Shown here: piece after piece, positions 57,166-64,000 of the stretch
How the letters are laid out: every line of letters starts with the position of its first letter
Numbering within the stretch: the stretch's first letter is position 1
From: Silene latifolia
Taxonomy: Eukaryota; Streptophyta; Magnoliopsida; Caryophyllales; Caryophyllaceae
DNA length: 64,000 nucleotides
Reading direction: 5' to 3'
NCBI RefSeq assembly: GCF_048544455.1
Contig: NC_133537.1
Coordinates: forward strand, 20,397,541-20,461,540
The notes under the pieces: generated by a model
What the model saw: only the letters and a program-made list of their open reading frames with translations
Told to the model about the DNA's origin: nothing
Database searches by the model: none
Position numbers and translations under genes: made by a program

Positions 57166-57179
57166 ATTAATCTAAATAG

Positions 57180-58720
57180 TAGAAGAAAGTAATAAATATT
57201 ACAACGAATTTTTTTTTTTAAATGTACTCAGCCGTAAATACTGTGAAAAAAATAATCCCTATTAGAAAATAACGACATATTTAATAATTAAAATAATAAC
57301 TATATTGTTATAATTTGTTAAAAATCAACATTTAGTTACTCAATCCTACAAAAAAATAATATAATTAACCAGCATACATTATCAATATAGTATAATGACC
57401 TCGAATGTAATTTTTGATTTCATGTAGATTTGTGAAAACTTTATATGAAAATAAATAAAGTGAAAACATGGAAGTGAAAATTAGGCTGATGGAAGAGAAA
57501 ATAGCAAATAAAGTTACTTATACTGTCTTTCTGAGGTAATGGAAAGGAGACATTATCTAGCTAATTAAAGTCACTAGATTAGAGTTTACACTACAGTTAT
57601 AGCCAAACTACATGCTGCATCTATGAAATTTGGTGGAAAAAGAGTAGCTGCAGGATGCAATTGCACCTCTGCAGGCCTGAAACTGTGGCAGAAGAAATAT
57701 TCGGAAAGCCAAAATTCGACTTGCAAAGAATATCATATACCCATGTAAGGAAAGAGACAAAACATGGCTAGCTAGGTTTCAATTTTGAAGGAAGTAAGAC
57801 TGAAACTGTGGTGAATGTATCCTATATTTGACTTGGTTTTGATGCAATGATGCAATAATATTTACATGTGATCCAAAAAAAAAATTAAAAGAAGTAAGTT
57901 GTGAAATGTCTTTAATTGAGAACCGAATTAAGGAAGTAGTGACCTGAAACACATGGACGAACTCAGCATACACTTAACTTGGTTAAAACAGAGGATGCAC
58001 TATAATTGAAATACAGTTGATTACTGATTAGCAGGACAATAATATTGACCAAACTTGACCTTTTAAGACGGGATGGCACTACTAACTATTGAAATACAGT
58101 TACTCTCTTCTAAGACGGAAAATATCCATTCTAATATTTAGACAGATTAAATAGCACCCTCTTAAACAGAGATGGGGACAGACTTATTATACTCGAGAAA
58201 TCGATTAAAATTGGGAAAATTAGTGTACTATATTTGTATGAATTACAACAAAATAGGAAAGGAATACTCATTCAACTCATAAAGACGGAATAATTGATAC
58301 TATGCAGGACAACGAAGCAAGCAGGCTCGCTTTCGATAAGCGGCGGTGTAACAACTAGCAATCATAATCCACTTAAGTACAATCATATCATCACCAAATA
58401 CTAAAAGAATCACATCAACATACATTAAACTAACATTATTGTAGTATTATCATAAAAACTTAACATTATTGTAATTCTGTAAAAAAAAATGGGCATACCA
58501 GTGGCAACAATAATCAGCAACGATGAAAGCAAGCGGGCAAGGTGGTCGACGGTGAAGAGCGAACGCGGAATTGGCAGATTATAAGGAAGAAATTGAGAGT
58601 GGCGGTTGGAATGACGGCAAGACGAGAGAGTTTTTTTTCTTTTTTGAGGGGAAGACAATGACTCCTTATTTGGGTTTACGTGGAAGACGGGCTGTCTTTT
58701 ACTTCTAGTCCGGTTTTGTC
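57180..58720. other. CACTA interior without supported gene
   Basis: AT-rich sequence upstream of the pseudogene start. I see no transposase motif. Short frames at 57779-57973 and 58425-58658 are featureless. It probably contains the promoter and leader of the element gene. Confidence 0.45.
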
Positions 58721-58724
58721 ATTG

Positions 58725-58945
58725 GGCGTTCTCTTTGTTGTATCAATGAGAACGGTTTCTTGATTTAACCGTTCTCTTTATAATATTAAGGCGGTTGGTC
58801 AAACTAACCGTTTCGTTGTTAATCTACCAAAGACGGTTGGAATCAATCACCGTTCTCTTGTGAAGTCATATTTGCGCGCCCATAACAAAAATAAGCAAGA
58901 GAACGGTTCCGTTATCGACCGTTCTTTAAGTGGCGTTCTTATAGC
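58725..58945. repeat. right subterminal repeats of CACTA
   Basis: About eight copies of AACCGTTCTCTT/GAGAACGGTT variants mirror the left end. Confidence 0.85.
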
Positions 58946-58962
58946 TTAGAATTGTAGTAGTG

Positions 58963-59130
58963 TGGTTGAGGGAGGTTGTTGTGGTGGTGAGATAGGTGGT
59001 TTTGGTGTGTGTGGTGTGGGGAGTCGTGGTAGGGTTGTGGTGATAGTGTGGAGGTGGGCGGTGGTGGTCGTGGGGGTAGGTGGTGGTGGCCGGCGGTGGC
59101 CGGTGGGGTTGGGGAAGGGAGGGGTGATTT
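58963..59130. repeat. GTGG-rich repeat, right of CACTA
   Basis: GGTGGTGGCCGGCGGTGG-type low complexity, the continuation of 53345-53576 before CACTA insertion. Confidence 0.8.
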
Positions 59131-59942
59131 CTTTATTTTTGTTGGGTTTTGAATTTTAGGGGTTTTGAGATTGAGAGGTTTTGAGAGAGAGAGTGGAGGG
59201 GAAATTGTGAGGATATGATATAAGTAGGTGGGAGGAAAAAAGTATATATATTGAATAAGTGGTTAATTAAGATTAATTAGTGTGGGTAGTGATAGAGTGG
59301 ATTTAATTAGCTTTAATCCCCTTTTTTCTTGTGTAAATCTCAGCCTTCCATTTCCCTCATCCAAAACAGGAGACATGTACGACTCGAGGAAGGAGGTGGA
59401 CTTACATGATCCTAATACTATATATATATATAGAAATAGGATTCTGTGCGAAGCTAAAGTTCGGTGCGAACTTACGAACCAACTTTGAAATAGTCAGATG
59501 AGGACAATGACCTCTCATCAATCCAACACATATCACATTTCTCTGAGTACTGACTCCAACTTCCCTCTTCTTATCTTCTTTTCTTCCACCTGCAACGTCA
59601 TTCTCCAACGCCGGCAGACCTCTAACTCCGACCATCAACACCGTTACACCCCTAACGCCGACGAACTCACACACGTGCCTCTTTTTCTTTGGTTTTCTGT
59701 CAGAAAATCAACAGTCACCAGTTTAGCACATCTCCGAGGCAGGCGACACCACCGACAGTCATTAATAGGGTTAATTTTTTGCAAGTCATCTTTGTTTTTC
59801 ATAAATCTGTGATTTCCATCACATTTTTTCTTAAAAAATGAGATCTATGGTAGTGGTGAGGCGCGTCGACCGAGGCAAAATGGCCGTGGGTTGAACTATT
59901 GTTGGCAGTGGTGGTTGTTCGAGAATCAACAACTCGGGTGGT
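59131..59942. other. intergenic, short TA tract, possible MITE end
   Basis: A (TA) run at 59420-59434 is followed by AGGATTCTGTGCGAAGCTAA, which in layout resembles the TA-flanked end of the MITE at 49988, but no matching right end is found in the window. Frames here are not convincing. Confidence 0.35.
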
Positions 59943-60140
59943 CGATGAACGGTCCGAGTGATAGAAATAGACGGTTGGTGTAAGGACTGAACAACCAATC
60001 ACATCGTCTAAGTTAGAGAGATAAAGGGTGTCACCATGGTTGACAGGGATCAGACCTGCTGGATTCACCACCTCTTTTCGAGTGATGGTTAAGGGGATTG
60101 TTAATTGGGAAATTTCGATGTCTTTCACCCATGAAGCCAT
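59943..60140 (-). pseudogene. BAHD acyltransferase N-terminal fragment
   Basis: From Met at 60140, ITRKEVVNPAGLIPVNHGD and TLYLSNLDDVIGC then TPTVYFY resemble the N-terminus of BAHD (HXXXD) acyltransferases, where an LSNLD motif and a following VYFY strand are typical. After residue about 66 the frame stays open to 59802 but turns into Thr/Ser/His-rich sequence unlike the family, and neither HXXXD nor DFGWG is present. These enzymes move acyl groups from CoA to alcohols or amines. Probably a broken gene piece. Confidence 0.5.
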
Positions 60141-60344
60141 TGTAGTTTTGATAATGTTACATGAAATACAATGTGAAGCTGTAAGATTTATAAGGGTGAA
60201 AGGAAATTTCTGAATGCTTTAAAAAACGGGTGACAGTTGCAACTGCCTTTGTTCATGACCAACAAAGTTTAATAATTGATCTATTTTCTAAGTATAAAGT
60301 TACCTGTTGTCATGATGCAAAAATAAAGCAAAAAGTTAAACTCA

Positions 60345-60620
60345 TTTATTTTACTAGATACACACCTTTACATTGTTAGATACACGTCTTTATTTTACTA
60401 GATACACTCATTTATATTACTAGATACACACCTTCACATTGCTAGATACACGTCTTTATCTTACTAGATACACTCCTTTATATTTCTAAATACACTCTTT
60501 TACATTGCTAGATACACATCTTTATCTTACTAGATACACTCTTTTATATTTCTAGATACACTCCTTTACATTGCTAGATACATGTCTTTATCTTACTAGA
60601 TACACTTCTTTATATTGAAC
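60345..60620. repeat. 22-bp minisatellite with 66-bp higher-order unit
   Basis: About twelve units of 22 bp built on CTAGATACACxxCTTTAyATT. Three subtypes alternate (…TTTACATTG, …TTTATCTTA, …TTTATATTT), giving four copies of a 66-bp trimer. There are no stops-free frames of note. Confidence 0.85.
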
Positions 60621-60639
60621 CATGAGTCCATGACAGATC

Positions 60640-61085
60640 AAAATTCAAGATACCTACTGGTTATTACTGTAACATAAATTGTCTAATGGATCTTCAATCA
60701 ACAACTCCAAACTAAATATTAGACATCTCAACACTTACAAAATCAATTAGATAAAAACAACAGGAGAAATGGGAGGATTAAGATTTATATATTTGATTAA
60801 ATACTCGAAAAACAATCGATTACAAAATCACTATTTGCGAAAGCATTCCGTGATTTGCAATCCCACTATTTCACCATTTTAAAAGCCCTTTTAACCAAAA
60901 TCGAAATAACTTGCAATTAGCTATGGCAGAAGGAATTAGTTAGAGAGAGAAATGTAAGCTAGGTCTGCAAAAGGGTAATACAAATGACAAGGTATTCATT
61001 AATTTAGGTGTATAGCGGTATTTATATACATGTCATAAGGTAATATACATGTTGTCACACTAGCTCACAACTATCATGGAATCCA
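60640..61085. other. intergenic, nothing recognised
   Basis: AT-rich DNA without gene, repeat or element ends that I can support. Confidence 0.4.
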
Positions 61086-61089
61086 AATT

Positions 61090-61990
61090 GAGGAGACCCC
61101 TGTATCATATACACAAATTTTGTAGATTGTATGCCCTTTCACTTTGCTTAATGTTGTATTGGTTGAGACTGAAAATGTTTCGGCTGCTGTTGTTGTTGGA
61201 GGTGGGTTCAATCTGACCCGTGTATCATCCACCAGGCCTGGCCGAAACTTGCTGCAATAACTCCCCGCCTTTGACTGCGGGTTCGGATCAAACCGTCGTG
61301 AGAAAATTTCGCGCGATAATGTAGTCCATTGTCGGTTCCACTCCAAAAAAAGCAGTACCCACAAAGATAAAGTCGTGATCCAACCCCCGTAATTCGCTAC
61401 TCCATGTTTTATAACTTTGGTGAAATTATCCTTGTGCTTCTCACCGACTTGTCAGGACTCATCGGGTAGTTTAAATCGGGCATGTCTTGCCCGAAAATCA
61501 TCACTGCAAAAGCCGAAACTGTCTGGAAAAGGGCAGGTATGAAGAATGCAATCCTCCAAGCAGTAAAGCTCTTGGCACCAATCTTTACATGAGATTGTAT
61601 ACGAATGGCATTATGAGTTGCACCTCTTCCAAGGTTTCCCCATCCACCTGAGAAGTACGGAACACGTTAGCATCAAAATTGTCGTAGTGACACTCTTTAC
61701 TGATACAAAAAAAGGGATTTTTGCCAGTTATCTGAAACCCCATTGGCGCGACCTACTACAGGAGGTGAAAACATGGAGCTCATCAAGAACTGAGTCGAAA
61801 CAAACGTGGCCAAAGAAAAACCGGTGAAAAATCGGACCAAAAGAAACCCGGTAGCTGAATCTGCACTGGATGTCAGGTACACAACAGGCGCAGTCAAGAG
61901 GGTCAAGGATATGTGTAATGACAGTTGTTGCATAAGATCCTAAAATAAAGTCCTGCGACCAGCTTTCCTTTCACTTTCAAGAGGAAAAGG
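61090..61990 (-). pseudogene. NRT2-type high-affinity nitrate transporter pseudogene
   Basis: Minus-strand pieces in order: FPLESERKA (the N-terminal FPxDSEHKA region), LLTAPVVYLTSSADSATGFL, VRFFTGFSLATFVSTQF, MSSMFSPPVVGRANGVS, GGWGNLGRGAT, FTAWRIAFFIPALFQTVSAF, MIFGQDMPDLNY, RFDPNPQSKAG and IAASFG. These are hallmark NRT2 (MFS) segments. The first membrane spans are deleted between FPLESERKA and LLTAP, a 60-100 bp insertion splits VS from GWGN (about 61640-61740), and stops and frameshifts follow. NRT2 proteins import nitrate with protons at the root plasma membrane. It looks intronless over this part. Confidence 0.82.
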
Positions 61991-62191
61991 TTCTGAATCA
62001 TGATATAGGCAATAATTTTGAATAATGGCCACTGGCCACCTTATAAGTTATTGGTCACCATAACTCAAAGGACATGACTACAAAATTTAAATTTTGATTC
62101 ACACTAATACATAATTAAAATTGTGGTGTTGGTTAAATCTTGCAAGTTTTATAAGTTTCTAACTTGGGGAAAAACCCACTTAGCCATTCAT

Positions 62192-62840
62192 TTGAGCAAA
62201 CTTCACTCTCGTCAATAAAGAACAATGTAGATCTCCAACCTTTGCAACCAATTGATCTTTTATGTCAGCCACAACAGCAAAATTGACTCTCTCAGCATCA
62301 CTAGAAAAGAGGGAAAGAAATAGTATGACTATATGAAAGAACACAAACATAGCATCATCTAGAAAAAATAGTTTATGTAGGGTTGATGCGAAAATGAGCA
62401 GAGCAACGAGGCATACATAGGCTTAGGAAGTTAATCTTCTGTCAACAGTCCATCCTTCACCAGTTCTTCAAGAAAAATGAGAAGTGTGTTTCCGCAATTG
62501 GCAGCCTGATTTCAAAAAAAAATAATTCACATTCATGTAATTGTCCTTTGTTTTCATTTCATTTTGTGATTGACGGTCATTGATCTGATTTAAACATATC
62601 TAACATTCTTCACAGTGACCAATTAATATCTCCATGTTTTTAAATGTGAATACTTGGGCACTATCTACACAACTTCAGACTCCATGAAAATAATTGTGTT
62701 ATTCAACTGAAAATTCTTTACAGGAGACTGAAATTGTAGGGAATGAACAAAAAAAGAAAAAAGAATAAAACCTGGGAAGTGGTCTCAAAGTGAAGGAGAT
62801 CACGACCGAGGGCACTGCCTGTAACCAAAGTACCTTATTT
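62192..62840 (-). pseudogene. exon-like pieces of an unrecognised gene
   Basis: Three consecutive minus-strand open stretches with plausible splice borders: 62830-62773 (TLVTGSALGRDLLHFETTSQ, donor GT), 62513-62440 (AANCGNTLLIFLEELVKDGL, acceptor AAATCAG, then a stop after LTED), and 62313-62192 (DAERVNFAVVADIKDQLVAK, then DLHCSLLTRVKFAQMNG). They read like a conserved soluble, helix-rich protein, but I cannot name the family. No start or full gene is visible. Confidence 0.4.
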
Positions 62841-62929
62841 TATCTTCTTCGTAATCCTTTCACCAGAGTACATCTTACCTTGATTCACAGGGTTAGAAAT
62901 AAACCATAGGAGTCGCCTTAAAATACCAG

Positions 62930-63055
62930 ATACAACAAATACACATGGTATTATTATCGGATACACATGGTATTACTACTAGACACACAACTCGATTTGT
63001 GTATCCAGTAGTAAAACCATGTATATCTCGGCTGGTATTTTTTGTATCCACGATC
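62930..63055. repeat. imperfect inverted repeat
   Basis: GGATACACATGGTATTACTA (from 62958) is followed after a 40-bp spacer by an imperfect complement around TAGTAAAACCATGTATATC. The arms extend outward to ACCAGATAC/GGTATTTTTTGTATCC. It uses the same GATACAC words as the minisatellite at 60345. Confidence 0.6.
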
Positions 63056-63125
63056 TAAAGATCAACTGCGACCACCCACCTGGCCACCACCACCATCAAC
63101 ACACCCGATAATAATTCATGGTATG

Positions 63126-64000
63126 TGTAGATACCCGTATCCGTCGATATTGGAATTTATAGAGAACCCGACAAACACCCGATGATGATAGGACACATGT
63201 ATTCTTTAGTTGTCATTGTCATTATTTGGGTTCGTTTTACGATGTAGAATGGGCGTCGTCGATGAAGTATTTTATTAATTTAAATGATATTTAAATTAAT
63301 GTTTTTTTAAGTGATTTCATTTTATTAATTTAAATGATATTTAAATTAAAGCTTTTTTAGGTGAATTCAATTTATTTTATTTTGAATTTATTTTCTCAAG
63401 TTTATTTTATTGAAAATAAAATAAATATTTGATTTGAAAAATCATTTTATAAGTATATTTGATTTGAAAAATCATTTATTTTAATGTGTTAATTGATTTG
63501 AAAAATCGATTTAAAAATCGAGAAAAACTCGTTTTGAACACGCGTTTTGGAGCGCGATTTTTGCTCAGTTTTTGAGCCCATTTTCTTTACGAGTTGGCAC
63601 GAATCTCGAGTACACTAACCAACCTAAGCCTCTACCCATCAACCACAGTTCGAATCCCTTACCCATGGCCCAAAATCCCGTCCCAAATCACCCCCAAACA
63701 GCCCGCATACACGAGCAGCCCCCCCTGTTTTGCAGCTCAATCCCGAGCCCAAAACTCGCTCCAAACACCACCAAAACCCGTGCCCATTAACCCTAACCCA
63801 TACCCTAGTATCCTACCCATATTACCTTACCTTAACCACCAAGATCTATGGTTTGTGGATCCGTCTAAATACCATTGGATTACGAGAGTCATTCAAATCG
63901 AGTGATATAGGGTACAAGTCTTTATCTTTAATCACTCGTAGTCGATTGGCTTTATGCTTTTCGATGAAAGGTGTAAAGTTGACTTGAACGGTTCCAAGTT
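63126..64000 (+). repeat. start of a second Ogre/Tat-type LTR, cut by window end
   Basis: TGTAGATACCCGTATCCGTC, then ACCCGACAAACACCCGATGATGATAGG, is laid out like the start of the Retand LTR (TGTAGATACC, then CGCCAAACACCCAATGATGATTAGG) but is clearly divergent. No PPT precedes it, so this is a 5' or solo LTR. The ORFs within 63572-63987 are LTR sequence and are not called. Confidence 0.6.

Larger units (their letters stand above)
53577..58962 (-). mobile_element. CACTA (En/Spm-type) transposon with captured host sequence
   Basis: Terminal inverted repeats begin CACTACTACAATTCTAAGCT at both ends and are flanked by the 3-bp TSD TGG (53574-53576 and 58963-58965). Subterminal regions are packed with AAGAGAACGGTT/AACCGTTCTCTT words. 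The interior has one broken multi-exon gene on the minus strand (54226-57165) and a fragment of a CASP-like gene on the plus strand. No TNPD-type DDE transposase is visible, so it is non-autonomous. Length 5386 bp. Confidence 0.95.

Overview
The window is plant nuclear DNA and almost all of it is transposable elements. I see no intact host gene and no structural RNA gene. Three things suggest a member of Caryophyllales, plausibly Caryophyllaceae (Silene-like): very long Retand/Ogre-type LTRs primed by tRNA-Arg, a Sirevirus, and chromovirus LTRs full of the palindrome ACTCGATCGAGT. That assignment is inference.

Layout. (1) 1-1258 is intergenic, with a small hAT MITE (896-1082, 8-bp TSD). (2) 1262-49319 is one nest of insertions that can be unwound from the target-site duplications. 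A roughly 300-bp Harbinger-like MITE (TSD TAA) was split by a Ty1/Copia element (1425-49173, TSD TCCTC). That Copia holds a solo Ty3-type LTR (2541-3921) and a non-autonomous Ty3 element (5026-47159). The 5' LTR of the non-autonomous element was hit by a nearly intact minus-strand Sirevirus (5513-17208, TSD GTATA) and by a 234-bp plastid ycf1 fragment. Its interior was hit by a minus-strand Tekay/Del-type chromovirus (20340-43274, TSD ATAAA). The chromovirus integrase was in turn split by a Retand/Ogre-type element (22687-32507), followed by a second, inverted Retand copy (32508-37283) and a further LTR fragment. The Retand elements carry their own DNA-transposon insertions.

(3) 49323-53576 holds a (TA)n tract with a MITE inside it, a Copia RT fragment, a diverged minisatellite and A-rich and GTGG-rich DNA. 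(4) 53577-58962 is a CACTA transposon (TSD TGG). It carries a broken, intron-containing gene with transposase-associated and Ulp1-like protease domains, and a fragment of a host CASP-like gene lies in one intron. (5) 58963-64000 is decayed host DNA: a BAHD-like fragment, a 22-bp/66-bp minisatellite, an NRT2 nitrate-transporter pseudogene, exon-like pieces of an unrecognised gene, and the start of another Ogre-type LTR that leaves the window.

How the parts work together. Each autonomous retroelement once encoded gag, protease, integrase, RT and RNase H. The non-autonomous Ty3 element has no coding but shares LTR ends, primer site, a PPT-proximal hairpin and palindrome clusters with the chromovirus, which suggests mobilisation in trans. 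The best-preserved coding region is the Sirevirus: a 1080-aa pol ORF and an uninterrupted 580-aa extra ORF in the env-like position, which carries a domain resembling the putative plant transposon protein family.
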